A stretch of 64,000 nucleotides of DNA from Acidianus hospitalis (GCA_046533895.1 JAWDOK010000003.1:1-64000); one strand, 5' to 3'; positions 7,576 to 16,746 are shown, counted from the stretch's first letter. Translations and numbers: made by a program. The notes: generated by a model from the sequence alone, not told the origin.

Positions 7576-9321
7576 ATGGACGAGTTTGAGTACTTAGAAG
7601 ATTTAAACAACGAAAGAACTAAGTCTTTTATAGAGAATGAAAATAAGAAAACAGAAGAAAAACTAGGTAAAAGAGCAAAGGAACTTTATCCAAAGCTTTT
7701 AGAAATTTACAAAGAACCTTACGTTCTAAGTATGTTTGCTTATGACGAAAATAACCCAGTTATCCTACTCTACGGAGAGAAAAACCAAGTACTCTTAGGG
7801 AATAAAGTAATTTATACTTCACCAAAGGATTACGTAGCTTCCTCAGTATGGAAAGTTTACAATTCTAAGGAAATAGGAGTTAGTATAGAAAAGAAGGGAA
7901 GCGATAAGATTACAACTTTCCTAATTTCCACCGACGGTAAAATCACGGAATTAGGAGAAATGGTTGAATCTCCTTTTTATTTCAAAAATGAGTTATGTTA
8001 TATAAAGAGTTACCGTTATTCTCCTCCACCTGATGGTGGAGAATATCCTGCTGACAGAGTATTTTGCGGTAATGAAATAGTTTACGGCAAAGATTTAAAG
8101 GCTGGCGAGTTCGTATCAATTAGAACTTTCGGAGATTTTATAACGCTGATCAGAAGTAAAGGCTGGAGGTATAGCGAACTTTATGCTGGCGAAGGTTTTG
8201 ATTCTCTTAAAAAGATTGATGAGGGAGAAGTAATAGACGTAATTGATTACGTTCAAGGAAGTTTAATCTATCAGAAGAATGACTCAGTGTACCTAGATAA
8301 AAAGAAGATAATAAAATCCGATTACCCGATTTTAGGAGTCTCTTCTCTTAAAGAAACCTTGGCCGTTGAGGTTATAAAGGATTATAGAACCCCTTTATTC
8401 TTTTACAGCATTAATGGTGACAAGATAGGAGAGGAAATTCACGATAATATACAGTTTATGGATAGTGAAGGACATTCATTATTTATCGTAGAAACCTCGT
8501 TCAATTACAAATTCAAGGTCTCAAGGAGAGTTAAGGAAAAGAGCGAAGAAACAATAATGCAGTATGGTAATTACGACGTAAAAGTTACGGACATATATGT
8601 TAAAGGAGACGTATTACTCCACGGGTTTCTCCTAACTAAGACCAATAATTCCAAGGGAGTTATAGTTTATGGTTATGGAGGGTTCAGAATTTCTTTACTC
8701 CCTTCATTTCCTATGTCTACAAGACTATTACTTGACGAAGGGTACTCTGTTTTAATCACAAACTTGAGGGGAGGTTACGAAAACGGAGAAGAATGGCATA
8801 AGGCAGGAATGTTGCTTAATAAGAAAAACGTGTTCAAGGACTTTTCAGAATTCCTTAGATTAGTGAAGAGCTTGGGCGGTAAAACTATTGCTATGGGAGG
8901 AAGCAATGGTGGGCTTTTGGTAGGTGCTACAGAGAATGAATATCCTAACGTCATTGACTGTGCAGTAATTGGACACCCAGTTCTTGATATGTTGAGATAT
9001 GATAAACTTTACGTAGGGAAATACTGGGTTGAGGAGTACGGAGATCCAAACGATCCTAAGTACAGAGATTACTTACTTTCTTACAGTCCTTATCATAATC
9101 TGAAGAAAGGGCTACCAAAGACTTTCGTATACACTGGAATTAACGACGATAGAGTTCATCCTGCTCATGCATTAAAGTACGTTGCTAAGTCTGAAAAACT
9201 AGGAAATGATGTCATGCTCTTTGTTAACGATTCTGGGCACGCAATAGCCGATCCTGAGTCTGAGGCTAGGGAATACTCATACGTTTTAGCCTTCATTGAG
9301 GAATGTACGTCAAGTAAATAA
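7576..9321 (+). CDS. Prolyl oligopeptidase family serine peptidase (S9A)
   Basis: The 581-residue protein combines an N-terminal beta-propeller-like half with a C-terminal alpha/beta-hydrolase. The nucleophile elbow GGSNGG places Ser443, with Asp525 in INDDRVHP and His555 in DSGHAIADPE completing the triad. Prolyl oligopeptidases cut short peptides after proline in the cytosol; no signal peptide is present. It is about 100 residues shorter than mammalian enzymes, mainly in the propeller, as usual for archaeal members. The start ATG lies behind a promoter-like stretch near 7547-7555. Its last 12 bases overlap the convergent PaREP1 gene. Confidence 0.92.
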   Translation: MDEFEYLEDLNNERTKSFIENENKKTEEKLGKRAKELYPKLLEIYKEPYVLSMFAYDENNPVILLYGEKNQVLLGNKVIYTSPKDYVASSVWKVYNSKEIGVSIEKKGSDKITTFLISTDGKITELGEMVESPFYFKNELCYIKSYRYSPPPDGGEYPADRVFCGNEIVYGKDLKAGEFVSIRTFGDFITLIRSKGWRYSELYAGEGFDSLKKIDEGEVIDVIDYVQGSLIYQKNDSVYLDKKKIIKSDYPILGVSSLKETLAVEVIKDYRTPLFFYSINGDKIGEEIHDNIQFMDSEGHSLFIVETSFNYKFKVSRRVKEKSEETIMQYGNYDVKVTDIYVKGDVLLHGFLLTKTNNSKGVIVYGYGGFRISLLPSFPMSTRLLLDEGYSVLITNLRGGYENGEEWHKAGMLLNKKNVFKDFSEFLRLVKSLGGKTIAMGGSNGGLLVGATENEYPNVIDCAVIGHPVLDMLRYDKLYVGKYWVEEYGDPNDPKYRDYLLSYSPYHNLKKGLPKTFVYTGINDDRVHPAHALKYVAKSEKLGNDVMLFVNDSGHAIADPESEAREYSYVLAFIEECTSSK

Positions 9322-9795
9322 CTTCTTTGCCTCAATTAGCATTTCTTCTATCCTTTTTAAGGAGACTTTAACGTCCTCCACAGAGTATTTTCTCTCGTGA
9401 AAGACCCATACATGTAAATCGTAACCAGCATTCCATCCGTCTAAAACCCAATAACCAAGTTTTTTAGAAAGAGTCTTGCTAGCTTTGCCTAATAAGTAAG
9501 TGTACCACCTACCTTCTTTCAAAAACTCCTCGTATTCCTCCGTCTTAAATTTTTCCGCCAATGCCTTAACAACTTCTTCGGCAACTTTATAAGCTTTCTC
9601 TGAGGCTTGAACTACGTCACCTTTTTCAGCATACTCTTTGCTTTCCTGCATATATTTTTCAGCTAAACTTATTCTTTCCTTACTACTATCTTCAGGGTCT
9701 TCCCTACTTAAAATATCAAGTAAAGCCTCAGTAACGTCAACCCCTTTCTCCTCTAGTTTTCTTATTACTTCCTCTAACGGCATTCTATTTTCCAT
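9310..9795 (-). CDS. PaREP1-family protein
   Basis: The 161-residue helical protein carries the PaREP1 signature around residues 45-75 (YMQESKEYAEKGDVVQASEK, then AYKVAEEVVKALAEKF), followed by a second helical half with a Trp/His-rich stretch (GYDLHVWVFHERKY). PaREP1 proteins are short, multi-copy crenarchaeal proteins of unknown function with a HEPN-like helical character. Its start overlaps the end of the barR-like gene by 11 bases, so the two are probably co-transcribed. Three further PaREP1-like genes occur at 24416, 24753 and 46299. Confidence 0.8.
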   Translation of the reverse strand: MENRMPLEEVIRKLEEKGVDVTEALLDILSREDPEDSSKERISLAEKYMQESKEYAEKGDVVQASEKAYKVAEEVVKALAEKFKTEEYEEFLKEGRWYTYLLGKASKTLSKKLGYWVLDGWNAGYDLHVWVFHERKYSVEDVKVSLKRIEEMLIEAKKLFT

Positions 9796-10282
9796 TTTTT
9801 ATCTCTTCAATATTAACTTTTTCTTCATCTATAGTCGCATAAGGAGTTTCTCTATACACTTTAGCAACAACGTGAGTGCTCGTTCTTTCAATTTCAGGCA
9901 TATTTATCAATTTCTCTAGAAAATTCTTCATAAAATCTTCTCTGTTTTTGAACCTTGCTAACACTACAAAGTCCATATCTCCTAATACAAAATAAACTCC
10001 CCATACTCCTGGAAGTTGGGAAAGTTTCTTGCCTAAACTATCGTGATAGTCTTTTCCGTACCTTGCCCTAACTAAAGTGATAACTAGGTAATCTAAGTTT
10101 AAGCTAGCTGGGTCAACGTAAGTAAAATAGCCTTTTATTACGCCCATCTTTTCCATTTTCTTTATCCTATAGGCTACTGTTGATTTAGGAACTTTTACTT
10201 CCTCCGCTATTTTTTCTAAAGGATATTTTGCGTCATTTTGAATTATTTTGAGTATCTTTAAGTCTACCTCGTCTAGCTCCAT
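9785..10282 (-). CDS. barR: Lrp/AsnC-family regulator, BarR-like
   Basis: The 165-residue protein has an N-terminal AsnC helix-turn-helix (residues about 5-45, with KIAEEVKVPKSTVAYRIKKM) and a C-terminal RAM/ligand domain (from about residue 60). It lies head to head with a class III aminotransferase. The same arrangement is known for BarR of Sulfolobus acidocaldarius, an Lrp-type regulator that controls a beta-alanine aminotransferase gene in response to beta-alanine. The symbol is given on that synteny and family match, not on alignment. Two palindromes in the shared intergenic region are likely operators. Confidence 0.75.
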   Translation of the reverse strand: MELDEVDLKILKIIQNDAKYPLEKIAEEVKVPKSTVAYRIKKMEKMGVIKGYFTYVDPASLNLDYLVITLVRARYGKDYHDSLGKKLSQLPGVWGVYFVLGDMDFVVLARFKNREDFMKNFLEKLINMPEIERTSTHVVAKVYRETPYATIDEEKVNIEEIKNGK

Positions 10283-10334
10283 AATATATAATTAGAAGAG
10301 GTAATTTAAACCTTATACATTTTATCGACGAATA

Positions 10335-10350
10335 AGTTGAATATACAACT
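10335..10350. promoter_or_regulatory. Palindrome, candidate BarR operator 1
   Basis: AGTTGAATATACAACT is an inverted repeat (AGTTG/CAACT around an AT-rich centre) in the 189-base space between the divergent barR-like and aminotransferase genes. Lrp-family proteins bind AT-centred palindromes of about this size. It is nearer to the barR side (start at 10282), so autoregulation is a reasonable inference. Confidence 0.5.
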
Positions 10351-10407
10351 AAATAAAAAGGGATTATCTTGGAAATTATACAGAGATATTCTGAAGCAAG
10401 ATTTAAA

Positions 10408-10428
10408 CTATTGTACTTTTTACAATAG
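10408..10428. promoter_or_regulatory. Palindrome, candidate BarR operator 2
   Basis: CTATTGTA and TACAATAG form a perfect 8-bp inverted repeat separated by five bases. It ends 12 bases before the TATA box of the aminotransferase gene, a position expected of an activator site. This supports ligand-responsive activation of the aminotransferase by the divergent Lrp-type regulator. Confidence 0.6.
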
Positions 10429-10440
10429 CTGTCCTAAAAT

Positions 10441-10449
10441 ACTTAAATT
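10441..10449 (+). promoter_or_regulatory. TATA box of the aminotransferase gene
   Basis: ACTTAAATT is centred about 26 bases upstream of the ATG at 10472, so the transcript is expected to begin at or next to the start codon (leaderless), as is common in Sulfolobales. Confidence 0.6.
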
Positions 10450-10471
10450 CCGTCTAAACTACTAGTATCGC

Positions 10472-11797
10472 ATGGATGAAGATGTCGTTAAATTGGTTAA
10501 AGAACATACTTTCGGAACTTGGAAAGTTCAAAAAACTTGGAATCCTTTAAACGTTGATAAAGCCGAAGGAGTATATTTTTACGCTAATGGTAAAAAGATC
10601 CTTGACTTCTCTTCTCAGTTAGTTAATGTAAATTTAGGCTACGGAAATAAAGAGGTAATAAAGAGTATAGAAGATCAACTGGAAAACCTCCAATATATTT
10701 CGCCTGCATTTGCAACAGAAGTTAGAGCCAGAGCTGCAAAATCTCTTCTGGAAGTGATGCCGAGCAATTTAACTAAGTTTTTCTTTTCCACCTCCGGAAC
10801 AGAAGCAAATGAGGCCGCAATAAAAATTACTAGGTTTTACAAATCTCCTTCATATAAAATACTCTCAAGGTATAGATCGTATCACGGTTCAACTTTAGGT
10901 TCGTTAGCTTTGACTGGAGATTATAGAAGATGGTATGCCGAGCCCAACGTTGCTCCCGGTGTAGTTAAAATTCCGGAGCCTTACTGCTATAGATGTCCCT
11001 TCAAGTTAAAATACCCGGAATGTAATCTTGCCTGCGTTAATTACGTAGATTATGTAATAAAAAATGAAGGGAATGTTGCTGGAGTTATAGTAGAGCCAAT
11101 AACTGGAACTAACGGCGTAATTGTTCCTCCAAAAGAATACTTACCTACTTTGAGGAAAATAACGAGAGAAAACGACGTACTCTTAATAACTGATGAAGTA
11201 ATGACTGGCTGGGGAAGAGTTGGAGAATGGTTTGCAGTTAACCTATGGGGAGTTCAACCGGATATTCTAACTACAGCAAAGGGAGCTTCAGCATCTTACG
11301 TACCTATAGGTATAACTGCAGTAAGTAAGGAGATTGCAGACTTTTTTGAAGATAAGATGTTTGCACATGGTCATACTTTTGAAGCCCACCCTGTATCGTT
11401 ATCGGCAATACCCGCAGTTATTGAAGAATATAAAAGAATGGATTTATTAGCTCACGTAAAGGCTATGGGTAATTACCTCGGCGAGAGATTAAAAGAACTT
11501 AAGGAGAGGCATAAGAGTATTGGCGACGTAAGAGGAGTTGGGTTATTTTGGGCTATAGAATTTGTTAAGGACGAAAAACAGACTCCTTTTGGCACATATG
11601 AGGATAAGTACGAAGGAAGAGTCACTGAAGTTGATATTTTAGCAAAGAAATTGCTAGACGAAGGTGTTTACGTATTTAATGGACCTTCATGGCTAGTTAT
11701 TTCTCCACCTTTAATCATAAAGAAGGAGGAAATTGATGAAGGAATAGAGAAATTAGATGAAAAAATAAAATATCTGGACGAAAAATTCTCCAGTTAA
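10472..11797 (+). CDS. Class III aminotransferase, probable beta-alanine aminotransferase
   Basis: The 441-residue protein is a fold-type I PLP enzyme: STSGTEANEAA at about 106-116 binds the cofactor phosphate, Asp241 in TDEVMTG contacts the pyridine nitrogen, and Lys270 in TTAKGAS is the Schiff-base lysine. A four-cysteine cluster (Cys172, 175, 184, 188) sits in the middle and may bind a metal. Class III enzymes act on omega-amino groups such as beta-alanine or GABA. The head-to-head BarR-like regulator makes beta-alanine the favoured substrate. It overlaps the convergent coiled-coil gene by four bases. Confidence 0.85.
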   Translation: MDEDVVKLVKEHTFGTWKVQKTWNPLNVDKAEGVYFYANGKKILDFSSQLVNVNLGYGNKEVIKSIEDQLENLQYISPAFATEVRARAAKSLLEVMPSNLTKFFFSTSGTEANEAAIKITRFYKSPSYKILSRYRSYHGSTLGSLALTGDYRRWYAEPNVAPGVVKIPEPYCYRCPFKLKYPECNLACVNYVDYVIKNEGNVAGVIVEPITGTNGVIVPPKEYLPTLRKITRENDVLLITDEVMTGWGRVGEWFAVNLWGVQPDILTTAKGASASYVPIGITAVSKEIADFFEDKMFAHGHTFEAHPVSLSAIPAVIEEYKRMDLLAHVKAMGNYLGERLKELKERHKSIGDVRGVGLFWAIEFVKDEKQTPFGTYEDKYEGRVTEVDILAKKLLDEGVYVFNGPSWLVISPPLIIKKEEIDEGIEKLDEKIKYLDEKFSS

Positions 11798-12102
11798 CCT
11801 TTTATTTTCTTTATAAGCTTCTCTGCTTTCTGCGTATAACTAACTAAAGCATTTCTTAAGTCTTTAGTACTCATACTCTTCTGTTTTTCTCTTAATCCGT
11901 CAATTTTCTTTAGCAAGTCTTCAAACTCTTTCTGAATATCGTCTATTTTCTTACCTTCTTTCTTAGCCTTTGCAATTTCTGAATTTATTGTATTGTGAAG
12001 AGTTGTGTAAAATCTCGTTGTATCTTTTAACACTGCATCTTTTGTATCATAAGCTTTCTTTCTTATTTCTTCTAAAACTTTTGAAAGTTCTTCAATAGGC
12101 AT
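11794..12102 (-). CDS. Small coiled-coil protein, unknown function
   Basis: The 102-residue product is highly charged and almost entirely helical, with heptad-like spacing of Leu/Ile across residues 5-100 (for example IQKEFEDLLKKIDGLREKQ) and a lysine-rich end. It has no cysteine and no membrane segment. It converges on the aminotransferase gene and may share a transcript with no neighbour. I do not recognise a named family; a structural or nucleic-acid-associated coiled coil is possible but unsupported. Confidence 0.65.
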   Translation of the reverse strand: MPIEELSKVLEEIRKKAYDTKDAVLKDTTRFYTTLHNTINSEIAKAKKEGKKIDDIQKEFEDLLKKIDGLREKQKSMSTKDLRNALVSYTQKAEKLIKKIKG

Positions 12103-12132
12103 AGGAGGAATTTACATAGGAAAATTAAAAAA

Positions 12133-13071
12133 CTAGCTAAGGTTCTCTTCAATGACTCTATACGCGTTCCTCCAAAGTATTTGATCTTCATGACCTTCAA
12201 TTAATAAGTCCTTTATCTTAGTCACGTTTTCAAAACCTTGCGGAACTTCCGAAATTCCCAGAAAATCAGTACCTATGGCAACGTAATCCCAACCAAAAGA
12301 TTCTCCTATGTATTTTATATTTTCTATAATTCCCTTCAAGGTCTTCTCAGGTAATGTTGAGGTAATTGCTGTAATTCCTATAACTCCTCCGGTTTTTACA
12401 ATACATTCTAACTCTTCGTCATCGTAATTTCTTTCATGATCTTTTAGTCTCTTAGCATTACCGTGAGAAATTATTACTGGTTTAGACGTAACAGAGCATA
12501 CGTCTAACACTGTCCTCTTACCTGCATGTGCTAAGTCAATTATTATCCCTAGTTTATTAGCTAGTTTAACCAACTCTTCTCCTTCAGCTGTTAAGCCGTA
12601 GTCCTTTTTAGAGAAGCAAGATGAAGCGAATTTTGTATCATAATTCCAAGTTAAACCTAAATTAAACACGTTAAGCTCTTTAAGAATATAAATATCTTCG
12701 TACTCCTTTAGAACGTCTGTTCCTTCAAGGGAAAGCAAAAACTTTATTCCAGGCTTCTTTAAATCTTCCTTACTTCTCACAATACTTACATAACCAGCTC
12801 TTTCTAGATAATAGTAAACTTTTGATTGAGATAATAAAATATCAAATGAAAAATTTGAAGACTTTATAGGAAAACCATATTTTGATGATAATTCTGCACT
12901 TCTCTCATTTATTACGTCAATATGAGGGAAAATTGATGAAAATATTATCACGTTACTATCTACGTTTTTTAGCATTTCGATACTTGATTGACCTTTACCG
13001 TGAATTATGTCCCTGCCCATTTGATTTGCATAAGCAAAATCCTCGTGAAGGTCTATAAACATGTGAACCAA
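12133..13071 (-). CDS. Membrane dipeptidase (peptidase family M19)
   Basis: The 312-residue protein has the M19 metal-site pattern: H-x-D near the start (DLHEDFAY, His9 and Asp11), a bridging Glu in LLSLEGTDVL, His in DLAHAGKR and ISHGNAKR, and Asp in AIGTDFLG. The family hydrolyses dipeptides with a di-zinc site in a TIM barrel. Despite the family name there is no signal peptide, so a cytosolic role in peptide turnover is likely. The true start may be the internal Met4 (MFIDLHED) rather than the first ATG. Confidence 0.85.
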   Translation of the reverse strand: MVHMFIDLHEDFAYANQMGRDIIHGKGQSSIEMLKNVDSNVIIFSSIFPHIDVINERSAELSSKYGFPIKSSNFSFDILLSQSKVYYYLERAGYVSIVRSKEDLKKPGIKFLLSLEGTDVLKEYEDIYILKELNVFNLGLTWNYDTKFASSCFSKKDYGLTAEGEELVKLANKLGIIIDLAHAGKRTVLDVCSVTSKPVIISHGNAKRLKDHERNYDDEELECIVKTGGVIGITAITSTLPEKTLKGIIENIKYIGESFGWDYVAIGTDFLGISEVPQGFENVTKIKDLLIEGHEDQILWRNAYRVIEENLS

Positions 13072-13238
13072 TAATAGTATCTCTTCCCAAATTAAAATCT
13101 TCCTTTTTAGATTGGCATTTTTTAGAAAGAGTTTTAATTAATATCATTTCGTATAAACATGAACATACTTGCATGAGCTTACTTTATCTAGTTTAAACTA
13201 TTTAATAAAATTTAAAAAGATCATCTAGTTATATATAC

Positions 13239-14705
13239 TTGATGGCATCCCAATCTGCAGTCCAACAAATATTGGACCAGATAGATACGAGGAAATTGAA
13301 TAAATTTTATTGGATAATAACTATATTAGCGGCAATAGGAGGCTTCCTATTTGGCTATGATACTTCGGTTATTGCGATTGCTTCTGTCTTCGTGCCTTAT
13401 CATTTTACTGGACTAGTTTACGGTTATGAAATAGCAAGTGCATCTTTAGGTGCAGCAATAGGTGCAATAATTGCCTATTTCTACACTGATAGATTTGGTA
13501 GGAAATCGTTGCTGATTGTGGACGCTGCAATATATACTGCTGCCGCAATACTTTCCGCATTAACAATTAACGGAATAATGTTACTAGTGATGAGAACAAT
13601 AATAGGAATAGCAATTGGTGCAGACTCAGCTGTAGCAACTGCTTACATTACAGAATACGCTCCAAAGGATAAGAGAGGTTCGTTAGCAATAATACAACAA
13701 TGGATGATCACTATTGGTATATTAGGTTCCTATTTCGTAGGTAGTACAGTACTTTTCATAGCCCCAAGTTTAGCTTATACTGTTGATTGGAGGTTAATAT
13801 TAGGATTAGCTGCAATTCCAGCAATAATAGGCTTAGTCTTTAGATTCATGATGCCAGAATCTCCACGATGGTTACTACTTTCTGGCCAGGTTGATAAATT
13901 AAAGGCTTCTCTGAGGAGGTTCGGAGTTATCGTAAGCGACGATTTAATCAATAGGGCAATTAGCGAAGTTAGATATGAGGAAAGCCAGAAATTTGATACT
14001 GCAACTAAGAGGGCATTCCTAGTTGTAGCCTTATGGATAATATTCCAGCAAATTACCGGAATAAATGTACCATTCTATTACGGCCCCGCTATAATTCTTC
14101 AATTGCACTTGTTTGGAAGTACCTCTAACCCGGTTTATTCCGAAATATATTCTGTATTAGCTGCATCGATTTTAGCGGTAATTAATACTACTGCAACATA
14201 CATTGCTTTCAAATACGTAGACCGCATAGGAAGGAGGACATTAGCAATCTCTGCTTATATAGGAATGTTTGCCTCAGACTTAATTGGTGGAATACTAGTA
14301 ATGAACGGAATTCTAGTAGGTGCACTATTTGCATTTGCTGGCTTTATAATATTCTTTGCATACGGAGTTGGCGGTACTGGATGGTTAATTCAAGCTGAGT
14401 ACTTTAAGACTGCTGTGAGAGGGAGAATGGCTGCTATAATTGCTCTATTAGATTGGTTAGCTAATTTTGCAATAATTGAAGTTTTCCCAGTAATGCTATC
14501 TAGCGTTGGACTTGCAGGGTCAATGTTCATATTCAGTGCATTAGACGCGATAGCCTTAGCAATAGTTTACTTCTTGCTACCGGAAACTAAGGGCTTATCG
14601 TTAGAGCAAGTAGTTAAAATGTTTGGTGAAACTCCAGTTTCTCAACTAAGGAAAGGAAGGGAGCTAGTCTTACAAAAGGAGGAAAAGGAAATAGCAAGAG
14701 AATAA
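13239..14705 (+). CDS. Sugar-porter-type MFS transporter
   Basis: The 488-residue protein has sugar-porter landmarks: GGFLFGYDTSVI in helix 1, DRFGRKS between helices 2 and 3, PESPRWLLLSGQ after helix 6, DRIGRRT between helices 8 and 9, and PETKGLSLEQ after helix 12. Sugars or related polyols and organic acids are the usual cargo of this family. Two adjacent ATGs open the frame; the second is an equally good start. It is monocistronic, with an AT-rich promoter at 13200-13225 and a T-rich tract after the stop. Confidence 0.9.
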   Translation: MMASQSAVQQILDQIDTRKLNKFYWIITILAAIGGFLFGYDTSVIAIASVFVPYHFTGLVYGYEIASASLGAAIGAIIAYFYTDRFGRKSLLIVDAAIYTAAAILSALTINGIMLLVMRTIIGIAIGADSAVATAYITEYAPKDKRGSLAIIQQWMITIGILGSYFVGSTVLFIAPSLAYTVDWRLILGLAAIPAIIGLVFRFMMPESPRWLLLSGQVDKLKASLRRFGVIVSDDLINRAISEVRYEESQKFDTATKRAFLVVALWIIFQQITGINVPFYYGPAIILQLHLFGSTSNPVYSEIYSVLAASILAVINTTATYIAFKYVDRIGRRTLAISAYIGMFASDLIGGILVMNGILVGALFAFAGFIIFFAYGVGGTGWLIQAEYFKTAVRGRMAAIIALLDWLANFAIIEVFPVMLSSVGLAGSMFIFSALDAIALAIVYFLLPETKGLSLEQVVKMFGETPVSQLRKGRELVLQKEEKEIARE

Positions 14706-14707
14706 GG

Positions 14708-14752
14708 TATTTTTCTTTCTTCTTCTCCTCTCTCTTTTTCTTTCCTAGTTTT
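14708..14752 (+). terminator. Pyrimidine/T-rich terminator after the sugar porter
   Basis: Directly after the stop codon the non-template strand carries several runs of four to five T within a pyrimidine-only tract. Oligo-T tracts without a hairpin are the normal intrinsic termination signal in Sulfolobales. Confidence 0.5.
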
Positions 14753-14836
14753 CCACTTTCTCAATTAATCTTTTGTTACTTCCTTTTTCTTCATACTTTC
14801 TATAAACTTTATAAACTATATGGCTCTCTTTACCTT

Positions 14837-15445
14837 ATGCGTAAATATTGGTTATTCCTCATATTTTTTGTGTTTTTATCGATTTTAATAAAAATATTTG
14901 GCGAGGATAATCCAATAAACGTTTACCTTTTTGAGCTCATTAATTATCACCAGCTTAGCTATCTAAACGCTTTCATGGTCGATTTATCTAAATACGGCAG
15001 ATGTTACGTATGGATTCCTCTTAATGCGTTACTTTTAATCTTCAAAAAAACTAGGAGAACTGGAATAACATTAGCTGCGTCATTTATCTTAGCAATAATA
15101 CTAGGTGAGGCAAGTAAATACATAATGGCTGAACCTAGACCATTTTATTTTATTCACTCAAATTTACTAATACCTAAACCTCACGATTATAGCTATCCTT
15201 CTGGTCATGCATTAATTGTAGGAGATGGAGCAGCAGTTTTAGCTTTGTCTTCACCAAAATGGTTGTGGATCCCTCTTTTAATAGAGGCATTGCTAGTTTC
15301 ATATTCTAGAGTTTACGTCGGAGTTCATTGGCCTGCTGATATATTAGGGGGTTGGCTATTAGCCTTGTGGATAGCTTACTTTACTGTGGAAGAGGAAAGG
15401 AAAGGATTACTAACTCCTGTAGAGAAAATATTCAAGGTTTGTTAA
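14837..15445 (+). CDS. PAP2-superfamily membrane phosphatase
   Basis: The 202-residue protein has five to six membrane segments and the three PAP2 phosphatase motifs: KYIMAEPRP, PSGHA, and SRVYVGVHWPAD. The family removes phosphate from lipid or isoprenoid pyrophosphates; in archaea a role in recycling dolichyl pyrophosphate after glycosylation has been proposed. The substrate here is inferred only. A TATA box (CTTTATAAAC, 14808-14817) sits about 25 bases before the ATG, so the gene is probably leaderless. Confidence 0.88.
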   Translation: MRKYWLFLIFFVFLSILIKIFGEDNPINVYLFELINYHQLSYLNAFMVDLSKYGRCYVWIPLNALLLIFKKTRRTGITLAASFILAIILGEASKYIMAEPRPFYFIHSNLLIPKPHDYSYPSGHALIVGDGAAVLALSSPKWLWIPLLIEALLVSYSRVYVGVHWPADILGGWLLALWIAYFTVEEERKGLLTPVEKIFKVC

Positions 15446-15491
15446 AATTCCTTATTTACATGTGAGTATCAATTAAAAGGGAGGTCGGATA

Positions 15492-15566
15492 TTGACTAAG
15501 AATAAAAACGAGGAAATAGTAACTGTTAGAGTTAAAAATGGAAATAAAAGTTATAAGATCTCATAA
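15492..15566 (+). CDS. Tiny reading frame with a good ribosome-binding site
   Basis: A TTG codon preceded by GGGAGGT (15479-15485) opens 24 codons (TKNKNEEIVTVRVKNGNKSY and a few more). The strand-like pattern resembles the start of an AbrB/VapB-type antitoxin, but it stops at once and no toxin gene follows. It may be a leftover or a chance frame. It is reported mainly because the Shine-Dalgarno match is unusually strong. Confidence 0.2.
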   Translation: MTKNKNEEIVTVRVKNGNKSYKIS

Positions 15567-15692
15567 CGTGTTAAAGAGATTCATTAGAATAAGATAATCT
15601 AAGAAAACTAAAATTCTAGTTTTTTATCGAGTATATTTTACGCAGTTAAATTCTTTTAATATTTAAAGTCCATAAAGAACTACGTTAAAAAG

Positions 15693-15839
15693 TTACAGTT
15701 TAACAATATGTTTACAAGAAAATTGCACAAAATAATGCAAACCTTCTACTATCAAAGCCTTATTGCAGGCTGGGCATTGCATTTCCTTAAAATCTCTTTT
15801 TAGAGAAATTACTGTATAATCAGATAATTCCCCTTTCAT
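15693..15839 (-). CDS. 48-residue putative zinc-binding small protein
   Basis: An ATG at 15837-15839 opens a 48-codon frame beginning MKGELSDYTVISLKRDF. It carries a CPAC knuckle at about residues 21-24 and a later SCKH, together enough for one zinc site. Small zinc-ribbon proteins are frequent in Sulfolobales. The start overlaps the end of the broken ATPase-like gene just upstream on the same strand, which may mean it is merely the continuation of that decayed region. Moderate-to-low certainty. Confidence 0.35.
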   Translation of the reverse strand: MKGELSDYTVISLKRDFKEMQCPACNKALIVEGLHYFVQFSCKHIVKL

Positions 15840-16147
15840 CAATAAAATCGATATAATTTAGATTATTTAATATAATTTCTGCTTCATGAGTACTAATATT
15901 AAGCTTTTTAGAAAGTTCGGTAGGAGATAATTTTCCTTTTCTAACTAAAACATCTATTGCCTCTTCTTCTAGGCCATTTAATAAAGAAAAGAGTAAGATC
16001 TTGTTTAGAAACAAGATCTACAAGTTTCTTAAGATCATTCTCTCTACCATAAAGTAACTCTGGAATAAATCTCTCCTTATCGCTAAATATTTCTGCATAA
16101 GAAAACGTCATTATCCCATTCCTTGCTATATTTAATAAAAGTCCCAA
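15820..16147 (-). pseudogene. Frameshifted, internally deleted archaeal ATPase
   Basis: The 5' part reads like the N-terminus of an archaeal ATPase (ERFIPELLYGRENDLKKLVD, the region just before the P-loop). Around 15985-16000 the reading frame changes, and the other frame continues as a winged-helix-like end (KLSPTELSKKLNISTHEAEI) that closes at TAA. The entire P-loop NTPase core is missing. It is therefore a deletion remnant with a frameshift at the junction. It lies opposite the start of the EVE/PUA-like gene. Confidence 0.55.
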
Positions 16148-16746
16148 GAAAGAAAAGTTCTTTTACTTTATCATTTTTAGGGCTTTCTATGATAATCGAG
16201 GAAATGCAGAAGAAAGGATTTAAGAAATTGACTGGACCTCCTGAGGATTGGCTAAAAACTTTCACTTCAATGGAGTGGGGCTTCAGAGAGAAGGAAAGAT
16301 TAAAAAGAGAATGGGATAAAATTCAGCCCGGAGATATATTTATTTTCCACTCAATGAAGCCAGAGTATATATCAGCAGATTTTCTTCCCACTGGAATCAT
16401 AGGTGTCGGAGTTGTTGGAGAAAAAAGAATAGGTATTGACGAGGAAGCATACTTTGAGGATAAGAATCTAAGACCTTTAAGGATAGTCTTTAAGGAAATT
16501 TGGTGGTTTGGAGAATATGAAAAGATTTCTACAGAAAAATTTCCTATAAAGGCTAAAAAGGGTACAGATTTCTTAATTAGAGAGTTATATTATTTACTAA
16601 AAAATTGTGTAACTTTCCAAGAAATGAGAGAGCACGACTGCGTAATATCTACTCAAGGTGCTATACAAAACGTAAGCAGAGAAAAGCAACTTAGATTAAT
16701 AGAGCTAATAAAGCCTAGATTAAGAGAACCCATAATTAGAAAATAG
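16123..16746 (+). CDS. Conserved protein, possible PUA/EVE-like fold
   Basis: The 207-residue protein has a core resembling small PUA/EVE-like domains: WDKIQPGDIFIFHSMKP, then a V-G-V-V-G-E strand and an aromatic strand (FKEIWWFGEYEKI). Such folds bind modified bases or RNA, but I am not certain of the assignment. The start may be TTG at 16123 or ATG at 16189; the first keeps YLIKVPRKKSSFTLSFLG, which looks conserved-type and is preferred. It partly overlaps the opposite-strand ATPase remnant. Function unknown. Confidence 0.6.
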   Translation: MLYLIKVPRKKSSFTLSFLGLSMIIEEMQKKGFKKLTGPPEDWLKTFTSMEWGFREKERLKREWDKIQPGDIFIFHSMKPEYISADFLPTGIIGVGVVGEKRIGIDEEAYFEDKNLRPLRIVFKEIWWFGEYEKISTEKFPIKAKKGTDFLIRELYYLLKNCVTFQEMREHDCVISTQGAIQNVSREKQLRLIELIKPRLREPIIRK

